From contig JAKTNV010000017.1 of assembly GCA_022747635.1 (NCBI GenBank), positions 62,001 to 126,000 on the forward strand: DNA of 64,000 nucleotides, written 5' to 3'. Shown here piece by piece: positions 10,670 through 22,825 of this stretch. Every line of letters starts with the position of its first letter. Position 1 is the first letter of the stretch. Made by a program: the position numbers and the translations under genes. Source of the DNA: Hetaerina americana. Its lineage: Eukaryota > Arthropoda > Insecta > Odonata > Calopterygidae. Below the pieces are notes generated by a model. That model was not told the origin of the DNA. It worked only from the letters and a program-made list of their open reading frames with translations, and did not search any database.

Positions 10670-10890
10670 TCGACTTACCTTAAATATTCTTAACCTTTTC
10701 CTCTCTTACCTAACTTCCCTTCTCTATTAGTGGTCAACATTCCATCCCCAATTAAAATGCTCAGAATCCATCTTTACAACCTCCTTTGGAATACTACCAA
10801 TAACCTCTCTCCTCTCTCTCATCGTACCGAGTACTTCTTCTTGGTTCTATGTACTTTCCGACCATTTTACTTTTTCAATCCTTCCCCATG
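10670..10890 (-). pseudogene. 3'-terminal remnant of an RTE-like non-LTR element
   Basis: On the minus strand, broken frames read EKVKWSEST, then NQEEVLGTMRERR, then ILIGDGMLTT and REGKLGKRGKG. These align in order with the C-terminal region of RTE-like reverse transcriptases seen better preserved at 25.2-25.5 kb and 63.5-63.8 kb. Frameshifts and stops make it non-functional. Only the 3' tail of the element is present. Confidence 0.5.
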
Positions 10891-12589
10891 CATCTCAAAA
10901 GCAAAAACATTACCATCATCAATAATTATGACACAATAACTACTAGACTTATACTGTTAATATCATATTTTAATTGTCTTTGTCTAATTTCATGTCTATA
11001 ACCTTATTTTCTCAATCCATGGTCATTGCTTTTGAGAAGACATCTGTCAAAAATTGTTATAAGGAAATTAACTTAGCCTGCCATATGATGATTGTTGATA
11101 TTTTTCACGAAGTATGAGGTCATACTGTCAGCTGTGTAATTTCTTCTCAATATTGATCATGTGGTTTACTAGCACTCCATCAATAATTCATTAAAATTAT
11201 GAGGACCACAAAATATAGATTGTGTATGATTTCGGTATCCCAGAGAATATCGTGTATAAATAAGCCATGAGAAAATGGAGATTACTTGTGAAAATCCCAT
11301 TCAGAGGCACCACCAAGACCACCTACACGATCCCCATTAAAATTTTAATGATGATCCATTGAATTGTAATTGTATGTAATATTCATTTCGGAATCTTAAA
11401 ATAATAGTGGCCCTTAATATCCTGGGAGCGCCCTTTGAAGATGATATAACCCCAGTTATATCCACCCTCTAAGATCATATCGATTGTCCGTAAAGTCACA
11501 ATCACAGTCGCATATCACATTGATGCAAATCGAATAGAACATAGCATCGTTAGTGTAGTGTTAGTGTTGTGCGGTAATGAATTGCAAACAGAGTTTATAT
11601 TGGCCCTTTAAAATAGTTTTGTTTATTTAAGAGAAAAGTAAAATACTTTTAAAGTTTATAGGCTTTCACAACGGCTAAATAATTGATTTACGGAGAGAAA
11701 AATAGCGGTATATCATGGTTATTCATTTAGAAATCCATTGATATCAAATCGATGATCAAAAAAAAAACACAGAGTGAACTTGCCATTACCCTTTATCCTC
11801 GACACCGTCGTATTACATCCTGTTAAGACAACGGTGATGACCTGCTCCAATAGTACTTCGATCACATTGACTCAGCAGACATGCATAGGCAATTTTTGAG
11901 TGATCAATTGAAATTGAGTCGTCGCATATTGAAAACATATCCATGGATTGGATACAATCTTTACGTCTTCGATTCCCCAACACTTACTATATTTCATTTT
12001 TGGAATTAGTAAGAACATATTTGTCCCTCAGCAGCGCCTTTGATGTCGATCCCCACTCATCTCTCCTCCCATTAACTCACACAATAATATTTACTCACAT
12101 AATAATATTTACTCACATATTAACATATGCTCTTCTCCTCCAGCTCTTATCATTTAATATCTTTCATTATTTTCTTTGGCAATCAACCCTACAATATGTA
12201 ATGTTTATTTATGGACCAAGAAACCTATGAATGCACCTCAAATATTGTATAGCTCGTGTTTACGATAGTTACAACGGGAAAAAAAGAATTAGAATCAGTT
12301 AAAATATTTCGAGGAAGTCAAGAGGTCCTAAGGAAAGCGGGTAAAGAGAGAAGACTAAGACTAGCACAGACAAAAAGAAGCGTAAATAACATTGGACTAG
12401 TTATCAATCACAGTTTAGATAACCTACGATGATGATATTTTTTTTAAGCACCTGCCCCTCAGCCTTCTTATACTCCCTCCTCCCATCTGTTAAAAGTAAG
12501 TACAGCTGAAAATAACTGCGACACCATGGGATCCCTTTCTCGCATCCCAAAAACTGTGGGAAACTGCCTTACGAATTAGGATGAACACA
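10891..12589. other. AT-rich DNA with a small tandem repeat
   Basis: No gene recognised. Around 12078-12116 an 18-base unit (acataataatatttactc) is repeated about twice. Confidence 0.5.
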
Positions 12590-13060
12590 CCAGAATGGGG
12601 AGGGAAGAGAAAGGCGTAGATGGAATTTGGGAAGGAAATCACGAGAAGGGAATGATAAAAAGAGAGAGATGAGGGGGAATAAAAATTACATGGAGAATTC
12701 TCCAGGAGGGGGAATAGGACGTGCGGAGAGGGGTGGGCGGGAGACGAAGGGGTGGGGCAAGGAGTCCAACGAGAGCAAGGGATGCTGCGAGCGGGATAGG
12801 AGTTGAGGTAAGAGAGATTTGCGACCGGGAAACAGAAGCGGAAGGCGGTACAGGGGGTGGGGTGCAGGGAAGATTCTGGGGGAGAGTGGGGGGTTAACCG
12901 AGGTGGGGAGAGCGAGGGTGATGAATGGAAAGCAAATAGCGGGAGAAAGAGGAAGGGAGAAATGAGGTGGAAAGGGATGTGGGGGTGGAGGAGCGGCCGC
13001 GAAAGAGAGGTGGAGGGCGGAGAGGAGAAAAGGTAAGGGTTTTGCGGTTCCCGGGCGATG
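12590..13060 (+). repeat. Long polypurine (G/A) tract
   Basis: About 470 bases are dominated by G and A on the plus strand (for example gaggggtgggcgggagacga). The opposite strand therefore reads as an open proline-rich frame of 128 codons, a by-product of composition and not evidence of coding. Immediately downstream the bias becomes mixed GC-rich. Confidence 0.65.
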
Positions 13061-13600
13061 AGTGTCCCCCACTCCCTCTCACATCCTATTCCCTATCCCG
13101 CCCCCCTCCTAACCCCTCCTCAAATCCTCTCCTCTCGGCTTTACAAATCCCTTTCGCCCTCTCTATCAAAGGAAGCGCTCGAAGCGAGTGAGCTGGTGTG
13201 CGGGGGTGTTGCATGGGGTGGTATGGGTTAGGATAGTGGGAGGCGGGCCCCAATCATTTATTTACTTTGGAAATTCCTTTGCCGCCCACATTAGTCTCCC
13301 AGCGACGCCTTCAATATTTGATGAGTCGCTCTTGCTTCCCATGCGTCGCCTGCAGAGAACAAGAGTCACGGAGCCATTTGGGGATGTGGATGGAGGGCGG
13401 GGCGCGAGGAGGTTGTAGCGGGGGAGTGAGCTGCGGGGGTCGGACGGGGAGGGTGGGATGGGGGTTGGTACAAAGGCCGGACTGCGGAGGCAAGGAATAA
13501 CAGAACCGGGGGGTTGGAGTAAACGCTCCGTATTATTTTTGCAGCCACGAGGCGGTAAGGGAAGTCGAGCTGCCCGTCGGAGGAATGGAGGGAGGGTGTA
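13061..13600. other. GC-rich segment after the polypurine tract
   Basis: GC-rich DNA with alternating C/T-rich (13070-13140) and G-rich (13200-13500) blocks. Several short frames are open on both strands because AT-type stop codons are rare. No motif supports coding. Confidence 0.45.
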
Positions 13601-14639
13601 AAGAGGGAAGGTTGCTTGGATGCTCATCTTCGAGTTGTAATCTGCCCTTACATGCGAATCCTTGATGAAATGATTTCGACCTACTTCACTACTGCGTCAT
13701 CGTTAACTTCCGTTCCCCTTTCATTCCTCCTCCATGTTTAATCTTATCTATTTTTGTACTTTCTTCAAACTACCTGTTGGTTTCAATCACTTAGTCAGTT
13801 AGATCGCAACTGGATGAATGATAACCGGAAGAGATTTATGCATGATGAATAAAATTAATTATACCATTCAAATATAGTTTGTCATTCCTGGCATGGTAGC
13901 ATTTCACTACTCTTCATAAGGCCCCTTAATGAAATTCATGCGATGCCTTTAGCGAAATAAACACCAAACGTGTGTGTTCTGGGTGCCAGAACTTAAGAGG
14001 AAATCGCAGGTGGCACAGGAAAGGAATTGACCCTACGACCTAAAACTTTTTCTTAAAATATAACAAATTAAGTGATCTTTATATATCTTGAAAATATTGA
14101 ATTGTCGTCGCGTTTTCGAGGATAACTGTAATTGCTACAGGCCAAAAACCGTACAAAAATGCAATTAACGTTTAGAAATAAAAACATCGTGATATTAGAA
14201 TAAAACCTGAAGAAAACAAAATTATTTGTTCTTCAAAACTACCATAGTGATAATTATTGCACTTTTGCACAATTAGCGCAATAGCCGTGCCTGCATATGA
14301 GCATAGAAATGAGCTCAGTTAAGGTGATCAGTGGCTTCATGGGTCAATTAATCTCCGGCAATGAGCTTCTTGTTTAATTGTATGCGAAATCATTTGCTGC
14401 GTATTGGCACCATATCATTAAATTAAACTTAGGTATTTAGTTTGAATTTCTGTTGCATGAGAACGATATTTCTCGTCATGAAAAGGGTCCCCTCACTGCC
14501 CATCTATCCTGTTTAAATTCTAATTTGGAATCAAATAGCTTAAGTCAATAGGTATTGGAGTGCTGGTTTCTCACACAAAGTGTGGGTGGAAGAATTTTTT
14601 CATCCTTTGGTAGGTTTTGCAACATTTCTCTAGCACATG
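13601..14639. other. AT-rich DNA, nothing assigned
   Basis: No gene or repeat recognised. Confidence 0.5.
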
Positions 14640-15240
14640 CATTTGTATTAAGGTCATGAAATTTGCATTGAATGCATCATGTCTTAACTAGCCTTCAAGT
14701 TCTGCTTCATGAGATCCACTAGCAAGGAAAGGCTGTCGTTTTCCATTGGTTGCCATCTCGTATTGGCATCCTGGGTAATTCATCAGCGGACTCCTCTGCT
14801 GATTTAGCTGCATTAATGACAGGGATGAAATCGGGCACCGTTTTACATCCAATTGCCCGATTTAATGGTATACGTCTATTCCGTGCTCTAACAGTTCGTT
14901 ACTAGGCGTTCGTATCTTGTGCAGAAAAATAAGCTCAGGGAAATAAGGACTCCGGAGCAATTGCTGCAAGAAGTTTCTTCGGTTAGAAGTTAAACTTGCA
15001 ATGGTCATAAACGGTCACGTATGGAGTCATTCTTTATAGGAAGGAACCCCACTCTGTACATCTTGTGGTGTACCTGAAGCACCACCTGTGAAATACTAAT
15101 ATTGTTTGAACTCATGGCTCGTAATCCTTCCAATAATGATTATAAATTGGAACAATATAATTTCAACTTATTATTCTTAACTATTCATTACTTCAATCCG
15201 AATATCCTTCAAATGCAATCCTTCTTTCTCCTTTGTCAAA
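14640..15240 (+). pseudogene. RNase H and C-terminal remnant of a non-LTR retrotransposon
   Basis: A broken plus-strand reading gives DPLARKGCRF, then a segment resembling HWxPSHxGIxGNExAD (here SRIGILGNSSADSSADLAAL), and further on INGHVWSHSLFIGRNPTLY with TSCGVPEAPPVKY. The order matches the RNase H domain and the following GHTxLTH / CxxCG / TVxH region found in I-, R1- and LOA-type elements and some related ones. Stops and frameshifts interrupt it and no reverse transcriptase precedes it. The RNase H domain means it is not from the Jockey element at 5.4 kb. Confidence 0.55.
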
Positions 15241-16189
15241 TACTGACGCATTCTATTGCTTCCCAATTATTCTTCGTCCCTCAAATGGAGCAAGGCGTAG
15301 ATTGGAGATATTTGAAATGTGCGTATGAATTTATTTGTAGTAAAGCCTGACAAGTTATCTCTTACTAGGCAGAGCTTTAAATTATAGCTGTGTTGTTCGT
15401 GTCCGTCAAAACCCTAATTTAAACGTTGAATAATCCGGTAAATCTGTTGCATTTCAAATAGCAGTGTTGAATTGAATAAATTTTCTTGTCTATTTGAAAT
15501 GTTTGTACACTTTTTTTATACACCATTAGTGTTTACAATAATTATTACTTTTCCCTATACAGTAATGAAGATTTGATAAATCCATAAGGGTTTCAATTTC
15601 GAAAGGTTTCTTTGATGTTGCATTCTTTCATATTTACTACTATTTCGTATCTTATTTTCACGTCGTTGAGAAAATTAAAACCTACTTATTTTCTGGAATT
15701 GTAAGCTACCCACAGCCAAATGATGGAAAATGTGATGTAATTAGATCTAATGATGGAAAAAGTACCTCCTTAAGTTTACATTATGCCGCTAAAAATTTGT
15801 TACCTATAATATTTGCTTTTGGCCACCAAGATGTCAGAAATAGTCATTTGCACCGATGCAAGTGTCGATAATTATCCGGGCAAGTAAACCTCTTCAGCTC
15901 ACTAATCTTTTACATTGTTCTTAACTTCGAGTTCGAGCGCCCAAAATTTAGTGATGGAAAAAAATATTTTAATAAACAGATTTAAGATACATTATATATA
16001 AATCTACTAGATAAATTACACATCGGGAAAACCGTGTCATAAATAGTTAGACCCAATCCAGCGAAATCACGTTATTGGAAGATTTGAGCCTTCCCAATGA
16101 GAACTTCTTTGATTATTCTTCAACCCGCATGTCATCCTACCCCCTCAATTAAGTATGACAACGCCTTGAAAATGATAAGTGGAAATTTC
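15241..16189. other. AT-rich DNA, nothing assigned
   Basis: No gene or repeat recognised. Confidence 0.5.
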
Positions 16190-16860
16190 CTATTTTAAAC
16201 TCCTTAAATTCCCGCCGCACCAAAACAGATATACAACACGTTCGGCTGAACTATGTACTCCGTGAGGAAATCGGACTCGATTTCGATCGACACGTTTAAA
16301 AACATTTGCCAAAATCCCGCTAACGGTCTTATCATTTTCCCCGAGTCGATTAATTTCAAAACTTGATACTTTACAGACTCTATCCCTCTCGCTTTTCTTT
16401 TGGAGCGATCGGCCGCTCACTCTCCACGCTCTTTCTGCTTTGGGCCAACAGTTCAAAAATCGAGCCCCACTCTGAGAGTCTTCCCCTCGAAAAACTTTCC
16501 TACTAAAAAAAAGGAACGGCCACCACCGCAGCTGCGTTGAATGAATCCACGCGCACTCTCTTTCAGCCGTTCCAATTAAGTGATCCCCCCTCCTCCTTTC
16601 CCCTCCTCCGGAGGATTTGCATTTCGCGCTTTGACACGGAGAGAGCGAAGAGAAAGGGAGAGGTGGGGTAGCGGGATAGAAGTCCCCCCCTGCGAGAGGG
16701 AGCCGAGCGGGAGACGAAACATCGACAACGGAATGGCGGGAAGAGAGGCCGAGGAAACGCGTATCCACGTCATCGTCACAAGGGTGGGTGGGGCGGGGGG
16801 AGCCGCCCTGAGGGCGATGGGAGGGAAGGAGAGGATGGATTATATTTGAAAGTCCTTATA
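16190..16860. other. CpG-rich segment, possible promoter-like island
   Basis: GC- and CpG-rich compared with its flanks, ending in a purine-rich stretch (16630-16850). A minus-strand frame of 192 codons is open from 16768 to 16190, but it starts only with GTG and shows no recognisable domain. It may be a chance frame in GC-rich DNA. A gene start cannot be shown. Confidence 0.35.
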
Positions 16861-17580
16861 CTTTGATACTCCGGCACCACCCAGAACACAATCTGCCTCT
16901 CATGACCACGCCCACCTCGTACCTATCTCCCCACACCACCCTTCCGCTCTGCCCCCCCACCCATCCCCCACTCCCTCGACCCCGAACTCCTTCCCTCCTC
17001 CCGTCGCATGAGCCACTAAAAGACTCCCTCCGCCAACCCCCACCGCCTCCCCCTGCCTGCCCCCGGCTGTACCCTACACCGCATCCCTTTCCCTCAACCC
17101 CCTCCCCGGACCCCCCAAAAACCGACCTCCCCCCATCTCCATCTCCCCACCGCACCACTAATGGGCCACGCGGTCGGATGAACAAAGGCACGGGAACGGG
17201 AGTGCCACAGCATGAATATGGAACAGCCAGCCCCTCCTCCTCCTTCTGCTCCCCTCTCTCCCCCTCCAAAACTCCCTCTAACCAACTAAACCACCATCTC
17301 TCTCTGGATGCCTCAATCTCCGTCCTTCTGCTTCCATCTCTCCATAATTCTCCGTCCCTAATCCTCCTTACCCCCACCCTTTCGAGAGCCTCATTCCCCC
17401 TTTCCCTCCACTCACCCACCCCGCTTCGGCCTCCCGCACTTCCTCCTTTATCGCGGCCTCTTCCCACCCACTCCCCCCCCTCCGCTCCCACCTGCTTCTC
17501 GACCCTCTTCGCACCCTTCCTCCCCCTGTACACCAAAACCCTTTGCGACCGCCTCTTTGAACTCGAGCCACATCTATGAC
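16861..17580 (+). repeat. Long polypyrimidine (C/T) tract
   Basis: About 700 bases are C/T-dominated on the plus strand (for example cctcccccttaccccctcc-like runs). Frames are open on both strands (Pro/Ser/Leu-rich on plus, Gly/Arg-rich on minus) purely because of composition. It directly follows the purine-rich end of the preceding segment, so the strand bias flips near 16860. Confidence 0.65.
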
Positions 17581-18128
17581 CAGGAACGTCACGACTACGC
17601 CAGGCTTCCTCTCGTTGCGAGCTTACTGATATGGTGCCTGCGATGCTTGATAATTCGAGTCGGTGGGGATTGTGAGTAAAAAAAACTCTCAAATTGCGAC
17701 CAGGAGAAGGCATAGAGTATACCATGTTCACTCATAGTTAATTAGAAGAGCGTAAAAAGAATTCACGCAAAGTAATTCCGTTTGATGAGTTTTGTAGCCA
17801 ACGCAATGCGTTTGTTTATCCTAGATCAATAAGTCGTCCTTTTAATAATTAATTTTCACTGTCTAATTTGGCCTATTGGAATCTACGAGTCCACGGTTGG
17901 TTTTTTTATTATTCCATTTCCAGTCTAATTTGGCATATATTTTTATATAATTCGCTATATTAGTTATCCCAAAGTACAAATAGTTTATTTTTTCCGCTTG
18001 GAAATGAATTATTCATTGAAGCCTTAAGGTCATTTCATTATTCAATATAAAACACTCTGTCGCTCTCCCTCTGATTCTAACGAAATAGTTACCCTTATTA
18101 TTACTATGAGGTATCATACCAGTTAAGG
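17581..18128. other. AT-rich DNA, nothing assigned
   Basis: No gene or repeat recognised up to the mariner insertion. Confidence 0.5.
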
Positions 18129-18130
18129 TA

Positions 18131-19435
18131 CGAGGTGTGTTCAAAGAGTAAGGTGACTTTTCAAATTTCTCGGGAAATATATTTTCGATTTTAGACTTTT
18201 TTATTTTTTTTGTGTTGGTATACATGTCCCAAACATTTGCTTACAGTTTCACCTATTTAGTATACTTAGTTTGTTTGTGGCAGATACAAATATTACATTG
18301 TTTTGGTGTGCTCGGCGGTTTTCTGCTATAAAAAAATGGATCAAAGAATGTGCACCAAATTTTGTGTAAAAATGGAATGAAGTCCTCCAAAACACTTGAA
18401 ATGTTGACAATGGTATACCGTGAGTCTGCTCTGAGTAAAAAAATGCTTATTAGTGGCACAAACTCTTCCAAGATGGCCAAGAAGATCCCAATGACGAGCC
18501 TCGTTCTGGACGCCCCAGCACGTCAACAACAGATGAAAACATTGACGCAGTGAAGAACATTGCTTCAAAAATCGTCAATATACTATTTGAGAAGTTGCTG
18601 AGGATGTTGACATATCGGTTGGCAACTGCCATGCAATGTTTTGAGCATAAGACGTGTGTCAGCGAAGTTCGTTCCGCAACTGCTTAATTTTGACCAGAAG
18701 AACCGTCGCATGAGCATCGCTCAGGAGCTGTTGAATGACGCCAGCGATGATCCTGATTAGCTCAAAAGGATCAAAACTGGCAAAGAACCATAAATATATG
18801 GTTAAGACGTCGAATTCAAAGCCCAATCGTGCCAATAGAAGAACCCAGAAGAACCAAGACCGAATAAAGCACGCCAAGTTCGATCAAATGTCAAAGTTTT
18901 GCTCAGTTTTCTTCAATTACCGTGGCGTAGTGCATCAGGAGTTCTTACCACAAGGTTGTATGATCAATGGCGAGTGTTACCTTGAGGTGATACGCCGTTT
19001 GCGAGAAGCAATACCAAAAAAACGTCCGAAATTGTGTAAAAACAATGCATGGCTTTTGCATCACACTAAAGCACCTGCTCACTCATCGTTGTTCGTGAGA
19101 GATTTTTTGGCCAAAAACAACACCACAATCGTGCCTCAGCCACCATATTTACTGGATTTGGCCCCCTGCAACTTTTTCCTGTTCCTAAACCTGAAGAAAC
19201 CTATGAAAGGACAGAGATTTGCAACGATCGAGTAGAAAACGACTGCATCGCTGGAAGAGCTCAAGGGTATACAAAAAAAAACTTATCAGAATTGCTTTGA
19301 GGATTAGAAAAAGCGTTGGCACAAGTGTATAATATCTGGAGGGGATTAATTTGAGGGAGACAACTTGAAATTAAAGAATAAAAGAATATTTTTTCATAAA
19401 AATATAAAGTCACCTTACTTTTTAACACACCTCAT
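18131..19435 (+). mobile_element. Full-length but inactivated mariner transposon (copy 1)
   Basis: A 1305-bp Tc1/mariner element flanked by TA dinucleotides (18129-18130 and 19436-19437). The terminal inverted repeats are about 28 bp: the left end reads cgaggtgtgttcaaagagta and the right end, in reverse complement, tgaggtgtgttaaaaagtaa, both continuing into ggtgactt. A degenerate transposase lies inside. The length matches the usual 1.3 kb of mariner. The ITR differs from that of the element at 47.6 kb and of the deleted copies at 39.2 and 51.7 kb, so the window holds several mariner lineages. Confidence 0.88.
18336..19380 (+). pseudogene. Mariner transposase, decayed
   Basis: The start is at 18336 (MDQRMCTKFCVKNG). 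Recognisable in order across frames are the N-terminal helix-turn-helix region, the linker GRPSTS-like segment near 18520, VVHQEFLPQG and LREAIPKKRPK (18925-19030), LLHHTKAPAHSS (second catalytic region), LLDLAPCNFFLF (third) and the terminal FEGDN. At least three stops and frameshifts break it. All three catalytic aspartates of the DD34D triad look lost: the first lies in a corrupted TGKEP string, the second is T in LHHTK and the third is N in APCNFF. It cannot encode active transposase. Confidence 0.85.
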
Positions 19436-19437
19436 AT

Positions 19438-20849
19438 GTTTTGAATGGATACAGGCTACACAAAAATGTAACGATACATTCCTTTGTTTCTCTTCACGAA
19501 ACAACTTGTCAAATATAAACGCTGAGAGGTTCTAGTATAGGAAAGTGAACGATTAAGAAGTTATGAGGAATGTATTTAATAATGGGATTCAGCGTAGGAA
19601 ATATCGGTGCAAAACTTTTAACTCAATTTTTATTTAATGTGATGAAAAAAGGGCGAGAAAAAGAATTAGAATTCACATACGGAAATGCAAAATGGTAAAC
19701 TGGAAAGGTTCTTTTTCTTGTAAGGTTAATTGTGTGGGCAATTCAATTTTAAAGATAAAACTTAGCTGAAAACAAAGAAAATACTGCGTGTGACTCAAAG
19801 CTACAGTTTTCAAGTCCTAATTCATGCCAGACAATATCACCACCCTTTTTTTAAAACACGAAACTTTTATTCAAAGGTGGGGGTTGTCCTCATAGAAATA
19901 AACGTGTGCTTGCGTGTGTGATAATGCTGCTAACTCCTAAACCTACGAACTGGGAAAGCTGATTTTTGGCACGTACTAAGGATAACATGTGGGCTTTCAC
20001 TATTGGTGCATTTCAAAATATTTCTGATGTGTTTCTATCCCGTCTTTTTTACAGAACAGCACACACATTTGGGAATATGAAGATCAGTCCTCATTCTTTT
20101 TTAAATATTTTTTACGCAATGGAAGTTCCTACATGAGGTTTGGACAGTTCGGTATACCAAAGAATGAACTTTTTGATGTTCAAAATCGCAGTTATAATGC
20201 TTATTGAATAGCAGCAATTTTTAAATTAACTGTTAATTCGCATAAAAGAGTGAAATATTTTCCACTTTCAACTATATAAATGCTAGACGATCTGTAAACT
20301 GACTGCATGTTTTTACATTAGTTGTTGAAAATAGTAAACATATACCCAGCATTTTTACGTATTTACATATCCTTCACGCCGTTCTATTTCGTAGGAAATG
20401 AGGTCAAGAAAAGCCTGGTATTAAGTTTCAAAAGGATATTTACTTTCTTTCCCAAACTAATTTCGTCATTACTACCCAATCTCCGCATGTTTCCTCGCCT
20501 CAGCCGTATTCATAAATTATTTCACGGACACTCTTCCGTTACTGAAACTTGTAATATTCCTAGCCTTGGGAGACTCTGCAAGCACATTCATCCGTGACTT
20601 TTCTCGATAAACCCTCCCAACCCATTCTCTCCTCTTTTGTATGGTTAGGCTCTAATCCATTCTCTATACAAACCGCTAAAGCGCATTGCTTTCATTTTTG
20701 CCAATAAACGGTGGATTCAATGCATTTTATTTCACTGATTCATTACCCATCTGTCCTATTTCTTCGCAAACCTCCTCAAATGTGCTATACTTTCCCATTT
20801 AGTAGACAATTACGCCTAGCTTGGCACGCCCAAGTTTCTCCATGCAGTA
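19438..20849. other. AT-rich DNA, mostly unassigned
   Basis: Mostly unrecognised. A segment near 19920-19980 (ctcctaaacctacgaactgg, then tttttggcacgtac) resembles a motif often seen in insect non-autonomous repeats, but this is weak. Minus-strand reverse-transcriptase decay may extend into 20600-20850. Confidence 0.35.
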
Positions 20850-21660
20850 CTTAATGTTGGGAGGGGTTAACTTTCTGCACAATGCCATTTTTGCTTACAA
20901 GACTCGTACTATTTCTTGATATCTGTCCCATTCTACCAATGCAGGCATTCACGTGCCTTTTTATCTCTTCGTCTATCCTACCAACTTTCACAAACATTCT
21001 GCTAAGATATACAAAACACACACTTGTTCCAAGAGTGCGCCATTTACCTTCACTATTCGATCATTCCTTCTGCTTTCTCTATCCAACTTCACTCTTTAGT
21101 TTTAGATGCATTTACCCTGAATTCATTCCCTCACGTATCTCACCTAAGCTATCCAGGACCCCTTTTGTATCTTGTGGATCCACATCCAGCAAAACTGCAT
21201 CGTGGCGTATGGGAGAATGGGTACGTTAACATCTTCTATTCCTTTACCTTGCATTAATAAGAATTTCATCCATAAAATAGTGAACAGCCATAATGGCATT
21301 GCGTATAAGTACCCTTTACTCGATATTCTCTCAAAACCTTCCACAGCCTTCTTTGATTTGCCCTATCATATGTCTTCTCCATGAACTTTCTCGGAAAAGG
21401 AACAATTAATTTTCTTTTGCACGTCAACATATTTCTCGAGTGCAGTGCTAAAATGCAAACAGGTAATTCATACATATCCCATCATAAAAGTATGTAGCAC
21501 TCTCCATATTTTTTACAGTTTCCTTCCCAACCCTTTCAATCAACATATTACCGAACACTTTCCCCGATTTACTGGAAAGACTAAGGGGTTTTTGATTCTT
21601 GCACTCCATCCCACTGTCCTTCCCATTATATAGATAAGACTATTACAATCTTCCAATCGT
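20850..21660 (-). pseudogene. RTE-like reverse transcriptase core remnant
   Basis: Reading the minus strand from 21650 down, broken frames give SKSGKVFGNMLIERVG, then FMEKTYDRANQRRLWKVLRE (matching the motif A region AYDRVNREALWKVLRE), then FRVNASKTK, and YLSRMFVKVGRIDEEIKRHV. The order is that of an RTE-like RT palm and thumb. The YADD motif is not recognisable and stops are frequent. It is an old copy, oriented like all RTE-like fragments between 20.8 and 26.6 kb. Confidence 0.6.
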
Positions 21661-22199
21661 ATTGTACAATTAAGCTACAACTTCTAAGTCCGAATGCATA
21701 CCAGACAATATCGCAACCCTTGTTCTTTATCTCATTCATCCCTTTGCCACCCTGATTGTCATGCATTAACTTCCACCTATAAAGCCAATGTCAGAACTTA
21801 CAACAGCATCATACCCCATGTCTTTGATTATCAAAGCACGATTCGTCTCTCGAGCATTTCATCCAATAACTTTGTTTCCTTTCTGTGCACACATCTCAAT
21901 CATCCCAAGAACCAAAGTTCCAGGTATGTCGATTCCTTGATAGCACAAACTTATTCGATCTCCGCCGTCCAACATGGCTGTTGATCTTCAATGATCAACT
22001 TATACTTTTCGTTTTCATTGATAAGTGATGAAAGGTAGCTTATGCAAGATTACTAGCCTTTGCAGTATCCGTGTAACCACTGGAAGGTTTTTATAGCGCA
22101 CTGACACACCTATACGTAATGTATTTCGAATGGCAATCTAGCATTGCGGTAGGTTTTGGATAGACACAGACTGACTTCTGCAACCTTAACTTTTATATA
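21661..22199. other. AT-rich DNA, nothing assigned
   Basis: No clear feature between two RT remnants. It may be further decayed retroelement sequence. Confidence 0.35.
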
Positions 22200-22710
22200 A
22201 ACCGCCCTATATAACTTCGTCCTCCTCTTATTCCATTCAACATGCCTATCCTTTTCCTCCCTGCCTGCCTAGCGTTATCCCCTCTATCAGTCTTAAACAT
22301 TCCATCTACAGTAAAAATACTCTGCAACCACCTGGCCTGCCTCCTTAGAATTTCTCAAAAAATCTTCTCTCTTCCCTTACCAATTTAAGCGTTTCGTTTG
22401 TTTCCCTTTCCATCTACTTTGCCCATTATTCTGCAAACGGAAAAGTCTCCTATCTACGCCTATCATCTTGCCTCAAAGATCAAGTTTCCGCACCATAAAA
22501 AAACTACCCTCCAAATCAAATTTCCACCAATCTTTTCGTAACTTCTTACTTTACATTTATTTTGCATCGTCTCGGTTACAAAATTTTTCCTTGTGCTTGT
22601 TAGAGTTTTTTCCCTTACAAATTCATGTTTCTTACGTCCCTACTACGCCATCGTGGTCCAAAACACTTGCAAAACATTATTTTATAGTATTCTACTGTTT
22701 AAACTAGATT
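22200..22710 (-). pseudogene. RTE-like reverse transcriptase, thumb and C-terminal remnant
   Basis: On the minus strand the reading starts near 22700 with REKTLTSTRKNFVTETMQNK, continues through FLWCGNLIFEAR and RRQARWLQS, and ends with VDGMFKTDRGDN and RKRIGMLNGI. These align with the same region of the copies at 25.2-25.7 and 63.5-63.8 kb. Multiple stops are present and no upstream RT or endonuclease is attached. A minus-strand tail continues to about 22180. Confidence 0.55.
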
Positions 22711-22825
22711 TTATATGGACATAAATTCAACACCACTGCACTTCTTAGCCTCTACAGCGATACAATCTGACACCCCATACCATGTAAGTAAGAGTACAGA
22801 AAAAGTAAACTAAAAAACAGAAAAA
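22711..22825. other. Junction sequence between RT remnant and rRNA fragment
   Basis: AT-rich, with a short direct repeat of agaaaaagta near 22796-22830, at the 3' boundary of the rRNA fragment. Confidence 0.4.

Noticed and set aside
12686..13627. Proline-rich open frames on the minus strand
   Set aside because: They arise from the polypurine tract and adjacent GC-rich sequence; no motif or splice support.
16190..16768. 192-codon minus-strand open frame
   Set aside because: It starts only with GTG, has no recognisable domain and lies in GC-rich DNA where stops are rare.
16856..17731. Long open frames on both strands (291 codons minus, 238 codons plus)
   Set aside because: They coincide exactly with a polypyrimidine tract, and their translations are low-complexity (Pro/Ser/Leu or Gly/Arg). 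Composition alone keeps them open.
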